Positions 1-9,883 of a DNA stretch of 64,000 bases are shown piece after piece. The stretch is from Adineta vaga (taxonomy: Eukaryota; Rotifera): assembly GCA_021613535.1 (NCBI GenBank), contig CP075493.1, forward strand, positions 4,030,001 through 4,094,000, read 5' to 3'. A program made the translations under genes and the position numbers. Positions within the stretch are counted from its first letter, which is position 1. The number at the start of each line of letters is the position of its first letter. The notes beneath the pieces were generated by a model, which saw nothing but the letters and a program-made list of their open reading frames with translations, was not told the DNA's origin and did not search any database.

Positions 1-121
1 CATATTCTTCAGTGTTAATGAATTTTTGTGATTGAATAGACGTTAACGTTGGCAAACCACTTTTTACTAAACCATTCGAATGACAAAGAAAACCATCGTT
101 AGTTTCCTTCGGATGTGTCAT
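1..121 (-). CDS. 5' end of an unrecognised gene (runs off the window)
   Basis: An ATG at 121 opens a minus-strand frame that stays open to the window edge (40 codons, starting MTHPKETNDGFLCHSNG). Codon use (A/T third positions) resembles the neighbouring genes. No motif is recognisable in such a short piece, and it may be only a first exon. It is divergent from the B-box gene, sharing the 122-543 spacer with it. Coding status is a guess based on the open frame only. Confidence 0.35.
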   Translation of the reverse strand, partial: MTHPKETNDGFLCHSNGLVKSGLPTLTSIQSQKFINTEEY

Positions 122-543
122 TATATCTTTCTTATCACCGATGATGAAAATGTCGTTGTTTTTTTCTTCGCTTCTTAACTATTTATTTGTCTACAGAATA
201 AACCAGTCGCACGTGTTTCATACACGATACTGATGTGTCAGTAGTTTTCGATTGTTGTTTTTATTCTGATTCGATTTACGACAGAGAGAGACACAACACG
301 ATCTTTATCAAACTATATTTCATAAGTGAAACCAAATTCCATTGTGTTTAATGTATAATTTGCTTCTTAATTTCTGTCAACTATTGACAATCGAAAATTA
401 AAAAATGTAGATTTTACTTCACAACGATTGTTCATTCGTTGTTCCTTTCCGTTCTCTTACGTCAACAATAAAACGAATTAGAAAAGTACGATTTCACTCT
501 ATTAGAACTTCTTCTTCTTCTTCTTTACATTTACAACGAACTT
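122..543. other. Spacer between divergent genes
   Basis: AT-rich DNA with short T runs and a TTC-repeat just before the B-box gene start. It probably holds the promoters of both divergent genes. I see no defined motif. Confidence 0.4.
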
Positions 544-1616
544 ATGATGACAACATTAACTACACCATGTACAATATGTGCTAATAAAAGTATTGGAATC
601 TTTAAATGTGAAGGATGTACAAAAGTATTCTGTCGCAAACATGTCAATGAACATCGTGATGATCTTCGTCAACAATTAGATGAAATCATTCATGAACATG
701 ATCAACTTCATCAATTAATTAATCAAACAGAAAATGAATATCATTCATTATTCGATCAAATCACTCAATGGAAAGAAAAAGCTATTGAAAAAATTCATCA
801 AGTTACTGAAAAAATTCGTGCTGATATTATTGAACAGATCCAAGCACAAAAAGGTAATAAGCATTTATTCGATTAGAATTTATGTAACCTTTTTGAACTT
901 TTCTTTTAGAAAGCAATTTACAAACATTAAAATATCTTTCTCGACGTCTTCGAAAAGCTTGTGAAGATGATGATTATATAGAAAATGATCTTCATACTTG
1001 GACAACAACATTACAAGATTTAAAAAGAGATTTACCAACAAATAATTCCTCATTGACTCTTAATGAAGATTCCAATGTAACTTTGATTTCAAACATCAAT
1101 CTCATTTCGACGAAACATCTTACATTTTCAAATGAATATTTTTTACGTTTCATAGGTGATATTGATATCGAAGATAATGGTCTTGTTGCTATTCATGATA
1201 TTCGTAAAAGTAGTGATGCATTTGTATATGGTAAACAATCATATCATCAAGGAAAACATACGATACGTTTTCTCATTACAAAAACAAATGCGAACTATAT
1301 AACAACATTTGGTATTGCATCCGTACAAGCTCAATTATGTGTTTATGGTTGGAATAGTGATGATCAAATAGTTGGCCGTCATCATTCTCATTCAGAATAT
1401 TTATATAATCAATATGACATGAAAGGAGAGACAATTCTAGAAATTGAATTATATATTGATTGTGAACAGAGAAAACTTTCGTATTTAAATCAACGAACAC
1501 AATGTGTAAAAGAAATTCATGTTGATTTAAATTTATGTCCATTTCCATGGCAATTGTACTTCTATTTGTATGATATTGGCGATCGTGTACGTTTGTTAAC
1601 GTCTAATCGAATATAG
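544..1616 (+). CDS. B-box zinc-finger / coiled-coil protein
   Basis: Two exons, 544-853 and 910-1616, joined across a 56-bp GT..AG intron (phase 1), give 338 aa. Residues 9-37 carry a B-box-like set of zinc ligands: C9, C12, C22, C25, C30, H33 and H37. Residues about 40-105 are a charged heptad-rich coiled coil. The C-terminal 190 residues form a beta-rich region without a motif I can name; it might be a TRIM-like C-terminal domain. No RING finger precedes the B-box, so this is not a full TRIM ubiquitin ligase. Proteins with this architecture are abundant in bdelloid genomes. The gene ends with TAG at 1614-1616. B-box identity is likely; cellular role unknown. Confidence 0.8.
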
Positions 1617-1892
1617 ACAGACTTCTTTTTACAATTTATACGAAATAAACAAATAACTAGTTAAGATATTAGCGAGTAAATTCTTATAAGAATAATCTTT
1701 TCATACTAGTTATCTCGATTCATAGACTTGTAATTAATTATTTTTAATTTCCGATATATTTCGTAACGGTACAGGCAGATGTTTATCAATAGAACCGATG
1801 TATATATATATATAAGTGCTCGCTAGATTATTTTCATAAAATTTTCGAACTGTATCAAATGAACTCATGAGAAAATGGCATGATTGCATTAT

Positions 1893-2563
1893 TATATGAT
1901 ATTTTAATAAATCTCAATAGTTATTTTGGTGTATTTTGTTTTACTGGTAATATACTAAATATTCTTGTTCTGTATTAACGAAATCTTCTTTATAATTCTT
2001 GTGAATTGTTTTTTTCTATTCTATTTAGATTAACTACTTGAATATTATCGAGTTGGGATTTAGATCAAACACCCTAGCTATTGATTAGTTATGTAAATTA
2101 CGATCATTTGTCGTTTTTTCATCTCGAACAATTACGTTTTAGTCAATTACATTTGCTATTATCGATCGATGGCGTCGAACTCAACGACATATACACAGAA
2201 TAAGTCATACTATTGAATTGAAAATAAGACAAAGAGACAAATTAATGCAAAGAAAGATTGATCATCATCTTTTAAAAATGCTTTTAGTAGAAATTCTTCT
2301 TCTAATTCTATTATTATTTCCTCAAGCAATACAAAAACTATACACAACAATATCTTTTACAGCAAATAAATCGATCGATAATCAAATCTTCAATAATTTC
2401 GCTTTATTATTAGCATGTGTTGCCAATGGAATACTATTTTATATTTTGTACACTATTTGGTAGAAAGATCTTCCGAGAAATATTAATTAAACTTTTTATT
2501 AAATATAATCCAAAGAAAATTGTCTGCGATAAATCGTTACAACTGACAGAACATGTTGAATAG
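1893..2563 (+). pseudogene. Decayed 7TM receptor (relative of the receptor at 3625)
   Basis: Pieces of a rhodopsin-like receptor occur in order but in different frames. A TM1 remnant lies near 1920-1970 (Gly-Asn-x-Leu motif as in the intact copy). A trace of the FDRW segment is at about 2163. TM6-TM7 is an open stretch at 2218-2463 whose RxxLMxRxxDHHLLxMLLVE pattern parallels the intact receptor. Right after TM7 the frame breaks, and the cytoplasmic tail continues in another frame from about 2458 to a TAG at 2561-2563. TM2-TM5 are mostly lost. It is a dead tandem copy of the downstream receptor. Confidence 0.75.
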
Positions 2564-3624
2564 GCATATAAAGTGTAAGGGATTAAATTTGAAGAGCCTC
2601 ATATATATATATATATATAAGAGATATAATGAGGATATGGTTGGAGCTGCTCAATTTCGAAATTAATCAGTGCAGACAGCACGTGTCTTTGAACCTACAA
2701 TGTGCGATTATGTTTAGAATAAGGCCAAAAAAAAGATTCATTTATATAATAGAAATTCTGTTTTGATTGTATTCACATAGCAGAAATACATTGAAAGCAT
2801 TTGTTTGGCATTGGTGCTATCAATAGTGAATTGAATGAAAATGAACGTGATATTTTTTAGAGTTCATACGGTTTGTTCTATTATTTTATATAAAATCTAC
2901 TTCTAACTTTTGATAAAATGATTCTGCATGTTAATTTCTATATTTTTCCATTCTCAAATTTAAATCTTACAAAAACCAGTAGATGTTTTCTAGTCGGATT
3001 CATCTCATTGATCTTGAACAATATGTTGATACACATGAAAATAGAAACGAGTTATTAAAAAACCATCATTTCAATTAAATATCAATTCAATGTCTTGTTA
3101 AACATGTTTCAAACAATTAACGATATTATTTGTTATTTGAGTGCGTTATGTCAAAGAAATTCTTTTCTCTAATACAGATTTTTTTTCACAGGGGTTTGTT
3201 TCCGCATAAGATTATATTGACAAACGTCATTATTATTCTTTCTTCATTGAGTGCAATGGATCTTTGACTATGGGTATCGATCGATCAATTATGATGACAT
3301 GAATAAGATTTATTCGAATTGATTAGTTTGATATTATGTGATGTTAGAAAAAAGTAAGTCTATTTTTAAATTCATTTATTTAAAGTCGATAGATAATCAA
3401 AATAAAGGTCAAAGTCGACCTCTTAGAAGACTTTTCTATAACTCATCCTTTTGTCTAAGTGTTTGTTTCCTCTTTCTTTCTTTCTTTCTTTCTATATTTA
3501 CATTAATGCACAACATATTTACATTTCTTTTGTTACTTTTCATCTTATTTGATTTCTTGCCGTCGAGAAGATGAATCTCCGAAGAAGTTCGTCAAGTTAA
3601 TTATTATTTTTCTTTTAGAAAATC
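2564..3624 (+). other. Intergenic, no gene seen
   Basis: AT-rich spacer with an (AT)n run near 2602-2620 and a short (CTTT)n microsatellite near 3472-3492. A pyrimidine-rich acceptor-like TTTTCTTTTAG ends a few bases before the receptor ATG at 3625, so the last part may be a 5'-UTR intron or a trans-splice site. Confidence 0.5.
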
Positions 3625-4599
3625 ATGCTTTCATCGAACATAACTTCAATTACTTTTATTCTAAATGATACAATATTAAAAATCAATTGTTATTTTTCCA
3701 TATTTTTATTAGTATTTGGTGTTATAGGAAATCTTTTGAATACATTTGTTTTATCTCAACGATCATTACGTTCAAATACATGTGCCTGGTTATTTTTCAT
3801 TTCATCAATATTTAATCTTATTTCAATTCTTTCTGGTTTACCAACACGAGTTTTATCAACTTGGACAATTGTTCTTACTGATCGAATTGAATGGTTATGT
3901 AAAATTCGAGTCTTTCTTGTTCTTACATCTCGAACAGTTGCAGCATGGTTAATTATGTTTGCAACATTCGATCGATGGTTATTATCTTGTCGACATATCC
4001 GCTATCGACGTTTGAGTAAATTAAAAAATGCTAAACGTGGAATGTTATTGATTTTAATTCTTTCATGTTGTCTTTATTCATCGATATTTTACTGTTATGA
4101 AGTTAATCTTCAAAATACACCATTGATATGTTACAGTCAAACGTTAACATGTCGAATTCTATCCGATCAAATTTATCTTTGTTTTACAGTTTTAATTCCA
4201 ACAATTCTCATGATTTTCTTTGGATTTTTAACATTATCAAATATTCGACGAATGCATCATCGAATTCAAATACCTATTCTATGTGATTTCAATAAACCAA
4301 TGATTAAAACTCAACAACGATTTAAATTAATTGATCGTCATCTCTTCATAATGCTTCTTGTTCAAATTGGCTTTTTTATTCTATTTACTTTTCCACAAGG
4401 TATTGAAATGATCTATTTAACAATAACAAGAAATGATTTCAAATCCTCCATACAACTTACAATTGAAAATTCGATTTTTACATTAACTCTTTCTTTAACT
4501 TATTTAGCAAGTGGAATGCCATTTTATATTTATACAATCAGTGGTGGACGTAGTTTTCAACAAGCATTTTTTCAATTCATCGCACGTTGTTTTGTTTAA
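3625..4599 (+). CDS. Orphan rhodopsin-like G-protein coupled receptor
   Basis: Intronless 324-aa protein with seven hydrophobic segments, the usual length for a minimal class A receptor. TM1 carries the conserved Gly-Asn pair (VFGVIGNLLN). TM3 ends in FDRW near residue 116, a variant of the DRY motif that couples to G proteins. TM7 has a degenerate SGMPFYIY in place of NPxxY. A Cys before TM3 and Cys residues in extracellular loop 2 could form the standard disulfide. The type resembles the large lineage-specific peptide-receptor-like families of bdelloids, but the ligand cannot be read from sequence. A dead copy lies about 1 kb upstream, which shows tandem duplication here. Confidence 0.85.
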   Translation: MLSSNITSITFILNDTILKINCYFSIFLLVFGVIGNLLNTFVLSQRSLRSNTCAWLFFISSIFNLISILSGLPTRVLSTWTIVLTDRIEWLCKIRVFLVLTSRTVAAWLIMFATFDRWLLSCRHIRYRRLSKLKNAKRGMLLILILSCCLYSSIFYCYEVNLQNTPLICYSQTLTCRILSDQIYLCFTVLIPTILMIFFGFLTLSNIRRMHHRIQIPILCDFNKPMIKTQQRFKLIDRHLFIMLLVQIGFFILFTFPQGIEMIYLTITRNDFKSSIQLTIENSIFTLTLSLTYLASGMPFYIYTISGGRSFQQAFFQFIARCFV

Positions 4600-4768
4600 T
4601 TAATTTAGGCAATTTATTATGTCGTTTTTTTTGTATTTAATCAATAGGTAATGAAATTTATCTCGGTGTTTTTGAGAAAAACATAGGTGTGACAATACTT
4701 TCAGTAATCATTTTATTCTTGCGTAAAAGAAAAATAAAAAGAATAGGATCATTTCGATCTTTATACAA

Positions 4769-5338
4769 TCATAATTTAGATTTCAAATTTGGCAAAGTTA
4801 GTTTATAATTATCTGAAAAATTTTGCATATAGAATGAAAATTTCGGTGATTGAATTGATCCTCGTTTAAGATCATCAATTAACATTTGTGGTGTTAAATG
4901 ACGTGGAGTTAATGCCATTCGAACTAATAAGGAGAAAACTTTTTCTTGATTCTTGTCAAGAATAATGAATTGTTCGAAATAAAAAGCATGATCATCCCAT
5001 CCATGAAGACGTGTTCCTATCTGAAATTTATCACCTAATTCAATACTTTGACGATATTGAACTTGAAATGCACTAACAAGAAGATTTGCATCTTTCATAT
5101 TCGTATTTCTTCGTGCAAGTAAAACTTTCCATAGACCAGTTTCAATTAAAAACGTTGTTCGACCAAAATCACATTCTCGTAAGTATCGAGAATTATTCAT
5201 ATGCCAATTAATATCAAGATCACTTAACCAACATTGACCATCAATAACATAATCATCGAATAAATCTCCATCCTTTTTCGTTCCTTTATATCGTTTCAAT
5301 AGAAATATTGTACGAAGAAAATATCCAATATCTAACAT
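4769..5338 (-). CDS. THEM6: THEM6-like thioesterase-fold protein
   Basis: Single-exon 189-aa protein. A short hydrophobic N-terminus is followed by a 4HBT/hotdog-like domain (about residues 30-165) with the family signature DLDINWHMNNSRYLRECDFG. The length is close to vertebrate THEM6 (about 200 aa). THEM6-family proteins are membrane-associated relatives of acyl-CoA/acyl-ACP thioesterases; the reaction here is not established by the sequence. The Asn/His of the WHMNNSRY loop, where hotdog enzymes bind substrate, is present. It is convergent with the receptor at 3625-4599. Confidence 0.85.
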   Translation of the reverse strand: MLDIGYFLRTIFLLKRYKGTKKDGDLFDDYVIDGQCWLSDLDINWHMNNSRYLRECDFGRTTFLIETGLWKVLLARRNTNMKDANLLVSAFQVQYRQSIELGDKFQIGTRLHGWDDHAFYFEQFIILDKNQEKVFSLLVRMALTPRHLTPQMLIDDLKRGSIQSPKFSFYMQNFSDNYKLTLPNLKSKL

Positions 5339-5622
5339 GATGATCTCTTATCATCCAAAAATCAAATGAACTGAACTTAGTTAGTAGTTCGTTTCGTTCG
5401 TACTCTTTTTTTTTATCTGAATGAAAACGGTTTATATATCTATTGACTATTTAACATCACCAATGAATAATAAGAGGTCGCACTTAGACGACAGACTTTC
5501 ATCTTTCGAGTATAATGTTGAGTCGTAAATTTAATCAACGCATTTTCATTAAATAATATTATTACTCAAATGGCGCATAGATGGTCATTGTTCAATTGAT
5601 TTTTTTTTCGTTTATTAAATAA

Positions 5623-6429
5623 ATGTTTATCCTTCGATGTTTTTTCTTCTTTTCATTACTAATTCATAACACTATGCAAAACAATATTTCTGATATAATG
5701 AATAACTTCGATTTACGAATGAAACGAGCTAATGTTAGAAAAACTTATCAAGCCAATAGGAAAATAAAATCATCAATGAAAAACAATCAACAAAAGAGTA
5801 GTTTAGTTATTGAAAGTATTATATTTCAGAAAAATCATAGTAAGCATAATTACAAATTATTCTGAAATTCGTATTGTTGCTTTAAAAAAAGTCTTCAGTG
5901 TACGCGATGCTACAGAAGCAATACTGTTCGTAGACGAACTAGAGAATGTTTTGAACGATATGAGTGCAACTTGATTTTAAGATGATTTCAGTTCCATTCA
6001 ATCATTTCTATCATAGATAGTTATTCATTCACAACAACGAACACACCATTCGTGACTAACATACTCGATTTTAAGCAATTTCATAGAACATTATCCACTA
6101 TTAGTATTGGAACAGTGACTACTACAATGATAGACTCGTAGGTAGAAAATGATATTGCTTTTTGTATCAATCATCAATGTTTATTTATGTTTAGTCTTCC
6201 GAAACAAAATACTTTATCTCTTGATAAATGTATTTATCTTCTATTCGGCTTGATTATATTCATATTTGGAATTGTAATTCTCATTAAATATCTAAAACAA
6301 CGACAAAAATCTTCGACTGTATCAGCAAATGAAACGATTTTCTACGAACAAAATAATTATGACAGTCCAGAAACGATACATGAGGGTAGATTTATGATAA
6401 ATACTGAAAGTGAGTCATCGATCGTTTAA
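5623..6429 (+). CDS. Small single-pass membrane protein, four exons
   Basis: No single frame shows this gene. Exons 5623-5839, 5892-5963, 6017-6137 and 6195-6429 are separated by GT..AG introns of 52, 53 and 57 bp, and their phases agree throughout, giving 214 aa with TAA/TAG-free joins. The protein starts with a hydrophobic signal-like segment (MFILRCFFFFSLL), has a basic then Thr-rich middle, and one transmembrane helix (LLFGLIIFIFGIVILI) near residue 155. A polar cytoplasmic tail of about 45 residues follows. This suggests a type I membrane protein. I do not recognise a family. The model is my own reconstruction and needs transcript support. Confidence 0.6.
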
Positions 6430-6958
6430 TGGTAATAATACCAATGTAAACTAGGTACTTTTTTCTACATTAATTTGTACCTAAAGGTAAATATGCATCC
6501 GATTTATTTAAAAAACATTTCTTATTTCCTTTTCATACACAGGGCGTGTTGTGTTGTTAAAATGCATAATTTCTATTAGAAAAGATTGAAAATAGAGAAA
6601 AAAACGTTCATCTTTACATTGACGCAGTTTTTTCAGTAATGAATAAAGCTAAAATTTTATTTATACTATTTATTAGTTGGCCATTTCGAAATCATTCTTA
6701 TTCCAAAAATAAATTTGTACATTTTCTTATTTCTTTGTAACCGAATATTACCTGACAAAAAATATCATTTCTTGCTCGTTCTATCTAAATTCATAAGGCC
6801 AGTCGCGACATGGATAATATCGACACATTATATTTCCACGCTTGAATAAAAGGACAGAAAAGAAAAGTTTACATTTTTTCTTGCCAGCTTTTTATTCATT
6901 CTCTATCTATATCTTCCGTGATATTTTTCATATTGATATTCTGTGCATTAGAATCGTT
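6430..6958 (+). other. Intergenic spacer
   Basis: AT-rich sequence between two plus-strand genes. The hydrolase frame is open upstream of its first ATG (from about 6842), but with no start codon there. Nothing else is recognisable. Confidence 0.4.
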
Positions 6959-8140
6959 ATGTTCAGTTCGTTGTTTTTTATCACTGGTGGAATGATTTTG
7001 ATGTTAGTGGTGACGATGCCAATGATCGATAATAATCTTTCACCATTGTCACGTTCATCGCGTATAAAATTAATACATCGATTAAGTACAATAAGGAATC
7101 TAATAGCTCCATTTTCAAATCCTCGAGTAGCAGGAATGGATGCTGATTCTAAAGCATTAGAAGAACTGTTGGAAATATTTTATCCTCAACTTCGTTTGAG
7201 TAATAATGCTTCTTCTCATGAAATACAAATATTTCGGCAGCGAGCAAAACAAATGTTTTCGAGTTTATATCCAACTCCATCACCAACATGTGTTGTACAA
7301 GCTCATATTTTTAAATATGATAATGTTCCAATTAATATGTATCTTATTCAACATCATCGAATTGATGATTGGAAAAATTCGAATAAACCGTTGATCTTAT
7401 ATTTTCATGGAGGTGGTTTCATTTTTGGTGGTATTAATATCTATTCCGGACTTGAATGTCATCTCTCTGAACAAATGAATATGCTTATTCTCCATGTAGA
7501 ATTCGATCTTGTACCAGAAAATAATCTTGAAGATATATTGATTGATGCTATTGATGTTTATAAAGTTTTACTTAGTGTTGATCCAAATATTCACAAACGA
7601 TTGATTGGAATGGGTGATTCATCGGGTGGTATGCTTTGGATTCATCTTTTACAATGGATAGTTTCGAATAAACTTCCTGTTCCACAAGGTGTTGTTTTAC
7701 ATTCACCATGGCCAAGTTTAAATTTTAATAACATTGATTATTCAGATGATGCAGCTGTTTATTTAAAAATAGATATGATGTTAAGTTTTAGACAAATAGC
7801 TATTGGTAAAAATAATATTTGGACAAATTTAACCGAAGAAGAAAAACGAAAATTTAGTCCAAAGGATGGATCATATGAAGGATTTCCTCCTCTTTTTATA
7901 ACGTCCGGTTCAGACGATATCTTCATTTATGAAATTAATTCTATGATCACAAATGCACAAAAAGCTAATGTACAAGTAACTTTTGAAGAAGCTGAAGGAA
8001 TGATGCATGCATATCCATTATATCATTTATGGTCAGCAAAAGCTCTATGTATTCAAAAACAAATGCGACAATGGATTAATGAACGATTGTCTTTATCAAT
8101 TTCCATCACAAAAAAACAGTTAGAAGATTTTTGTGAATGA
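6959..8140 (+). CDS. Alpha/beta hydrolase of the HSL / arylacetamide deacetylase type
   Basis: Single exon, 393 aa from the ATG at 6959 (the open frame extends upstream without ATG). A hydrophobic N-terminus (FFITGGMILMLVV) suggests a signal anchor, as in AADAC proteins of the ER. The oxyanion-hole motif HGGGF is at about residues 150-154. The nucleophile serine sits in GDSSGG near residue 221. The acid is probably in SGSDDIF and the catalytic His in GMMHAY near the end. All catalytic parts are therefore present, and an esterase/lipase acting on hydrophobic esters is expected. Substrate unknown. Bacterial HSL-like enzymes have the same motifs, so transfer cannot be excluded. Confidence 0.88.
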   Translation: MFSSLFFITGGMILMLVVTMPMIDNNLSPLSRSSRIKLIHRLSTIRNLIAPFSNPRVAGMDADSKALEELLEIFYPQLRLSNNASSHEIQIFRQRAKQMFSSLYPTPSPTCVVQAHIFKYDNVPINMYLIQHHRIDDWKNSNKPLILYFHGGGFIFGGINIYSGLECHLSEQMNMLILHVEFDLVPENNLEDILIDAIDVYKVLLSVDPNIHKRLIGMGDSSGGMLWIHLLQWIVSNKLPVPQGVVLHSPWPSLNFNNIDYSDDAAVYLKIDMMLSFRQIAIGKNNIWTNLTEEEKRKFSPKDGSYEGFPPLFITSGSDDIFIYEINSMITNAQKANVQVTFEEAEGMMHAYPLYHLWSAKALCIQKQMRQWINERLSLSISITKKQLEDFCE

Positions 8141-8278
8141 ACTATTGTTAAGAAAGTATCGAATTTTTACTTAAAAACAATGAATAAATTGAAAAAAAAA
8201 ATAATTTCGTACATATTTCATTCGATTTTCTTCGTTGTTCATAGAAAAGAAAAGAGATACAAAATGTATTTATCAGTT

Positions 8279-8411
8279 TTAGCATTTGACGACAAGTGAT
8301 GGCTCATTAACTAATGTTCTACCTTGAACAACTGCTTTTGCTGCTAAATTATTGTGTAATGATGTGTGTCGAGTTGGATTCTGTCCGACGTGTTCTTTGG
8401 CACGTTCCAAA
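8279..8411 (-). CDS. Orphan terminal exon, probably of the gene at 9884-10789
   Basis: A strong acceptor (CTCTTTTTTTCTAG, AG at 8413-8412) precedes 44 codons with clear coding composition, ending in TAA at 8281-8279 (last residues EPSLVVKC). The next coding sequence upstream on this strand is the exon ending at 9884, more than 1.4 kb away across three tRNA genes. The phases do not match: that donor is phase 1, while this exon needs phase 2. A small missing exon or a frame lesion must therefore lie between. No family recognised. Confidence 0.45.
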
Positions 8412-8452
8412 CTAGAAAAAAAGAGATTCAATTTGATTCGAAGATTTTCAAC

Positions 8453-8525
8453 GGTCGCATGGCCCAATGGTTAAGGCACCCGCCTACGGAGCGGGGGATT
8501 CCAGGTTCGAATCCTGGTGTGATCG
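8453..8525 (+). tRNA. tRNA-Arg (anticodon ACG), copy 1
   Basis: 73-nt cloverleaf. The acceptor stem GGTCGCA pairs with TGTGATC (two G.U pairs). The anticodon stem CCCGC/GCGGG closes loop CTACGGA with anticodon ACG. The T arm is CCAGG-TTCGAAT-CCTGG and the discriminator is G. A run of seven Ts shortly downstream fits RNA polymerase III termination. First of three copies identical across the gene body. Confidence 0.95.
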
Positions 8526-8998
8526 GTTTCTTTTTTTCTTCAATTTATTTCAATTATCCTATTCTTATATATATATATATACGAATTAGTAATGAATGAA
8601 AAGATTGCCTGAGAGTTCTCTTGCTTTTCTTCAAATAACTGATTATTTTTTGGACTAATTAAGCTTAACTAATAAGTATAAGAAATGATTCGATTTCTCC
8701 TGTTGGATTGAGAGATATGTAAAATAGAATTCCTATGATTTTCTTAAGATTAAATCGTACTAATATTCGTAGAACCTCGTCATTTCATTACTTCCCTATT
8801 CTTTCGATAGTATAGGCATCAATATGATCAGTGATTGCGATATGTACTTAGATTGTTTGATAAACGTGAGAGTTCCTTCGTTCCTTTCAGAGCTGGGTAA
8901 CTTAATTCAATTCATTTTTTCAGTGGATGAATTCCGTTGAATTGAATTAAATTGAGCTGCTTTTTAGTTGAGCTGTCCTGCTCTGGTTATTTCACAAC
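8526..8998 (+). other. Spacer between tRNA-Arg copies 1 and 2
   Basis: AT-rich. The part from about 8800 to 8888 is clearly related to 9660-9746 upstream of copy 3 (both have TTTCTTTCGATAGTATAG, then GTGAGA..TTC.TTCGTT), so spacer and tRNA were duplicated together. A hairpin insertion lies at 8889-8989. Confidence 0.7.
8889..8989. mobile_element. 101-bp hairpin/MITE-like insertion
   Basis: Compared with the related spacer before tRNA copy 3, about 100 bp are extra here, bordered by the direct repeat TTTC (8885-8888 and 8990-8993). The insert has partly matching inverted ends (AGAGCTGGG near the left end, CCTGCTCTGG near the right) and an internal AATTCAATTCA / TGAATTGAATT palindrome. That is what a small non-autonomous DNA element with a short target-site duplication would look like. 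No coding capacity. Confidence 0.55.
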
Positions 8999-9071
8999 GG
9001 TCGCATGGCCCAATGGTTAAGGCACCCGCCTACGGAGCGGGGGATTCCAGGTTCGAATCCTGGTGTGATCG
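8999..9071 (+). tRNA. tRNA-Arg (anticodon ACG), copy 2
   Basis: Identical in its 73 nt to the copy at 8453, with the same flanking CAAC before and GTTTCTTTTTTT after, giving a pol III terminator. The upstream flank contains the 101-bp insertion. Confidence 0.95.
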
Positions 9072-9752
9072 GTTTCTTTTTTTGTCTTTTTTACTTCGAT
9101 TTATTTCTTTTTAGAAAAAGCGTTTCACTGACTAAGCGAAATTTTAATTATCCTATTCATACGTATACAGATCAGTAGGGAATGAAATGATTTCCTGAAA
9201 ACTCTTATTTTTTTCTCCTATTGTACTGAGAGATGTTTCAAATAGAACTCTTACGGCTTTCCTAACCCTTATCTAACACGGTATTCTGATAACTTTTCTT
9301 CATTTTATTCTTTTTTTCTGATTTCCATCAAAAGATTCAAAAGAAGAATTAAGAAATGATCTTGTATGATGATCTAGGCAGGAAGAAAAATATGAATCAA
9401 AACAATGCTTAGCAACTTTTCTATCACGGAATGCAATGTCGGAGTAAAAATACTTTCATGCATACTTCTAGTTATTTTATCATATGAGTGACATTGAAAT
9501 GCATATCTAGGAGACGAGGAATTGATCTATTATTATTCGAGAAAAGCTATATATAAAACTATATCTGGAGTACGAACGAACCATTGGAGTGAAACGAAGG
9601 GTTAAGATGAAATCTTATGCTATTATTCTTTCAATCTCATCATTACCTCACTTGTCTTTTCTTTCGATAGTATAGACATCTATATGGTCAGTGAATACGA
9701 TGTTTACTTTAGTTGTCTGATAAATGTGAGAATTCTTTCGTTCTTTCACAAC
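9072..9752 (+). other. Spacer between tRNA-Arg copies 2 and 3
   Basis: AT-rich, no open frame of note. Its first part is related to the region after copy 1 and its last about 90 bp to the region before copy 2, showing a tandem unit of roughly 0.75 kb. Confidence 0.55.
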
Positions 9753-9825
9753 GGTCGCATGGCCCAATGGTTAAGGCACCCGCCTACGGAGCGGGGGATT
9801 CCAGGTTCGAATCCTGGTGTGATCG
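9753..9825 (+). tRNA. tRNA-Arg (anticodon ACG), copy 3
   Basis: Third identical 73-nt copy. Here the downstream flank differs (AGTTTATC, then T runs at about 9843-9851 that can terminate pol III). The tRNA lies just past the last recognised exon of the minus-strand gene ending near 9884, whose unspliced frame would run into the tRNA antisense strand and stop there. Confidence 0.95.
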
Positions 9826-9883
9826 AGTTTATCTTTTATTAGTTTTTTTTTGCTGTCGTTCAATACATACTCTGTCTTTTTAC

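Noticed and set aside
1276-1548. Minus-strand frame inside the B-box gene
   Set aside because: Shadow of exon 2 of the plus-strand gene.
8366-8599. Open frames running through the tRNA-Arg genes (also 9713-10111)
   Set aside because: They read through structured tRNA sequence and AT-rich spacers; no coding character.
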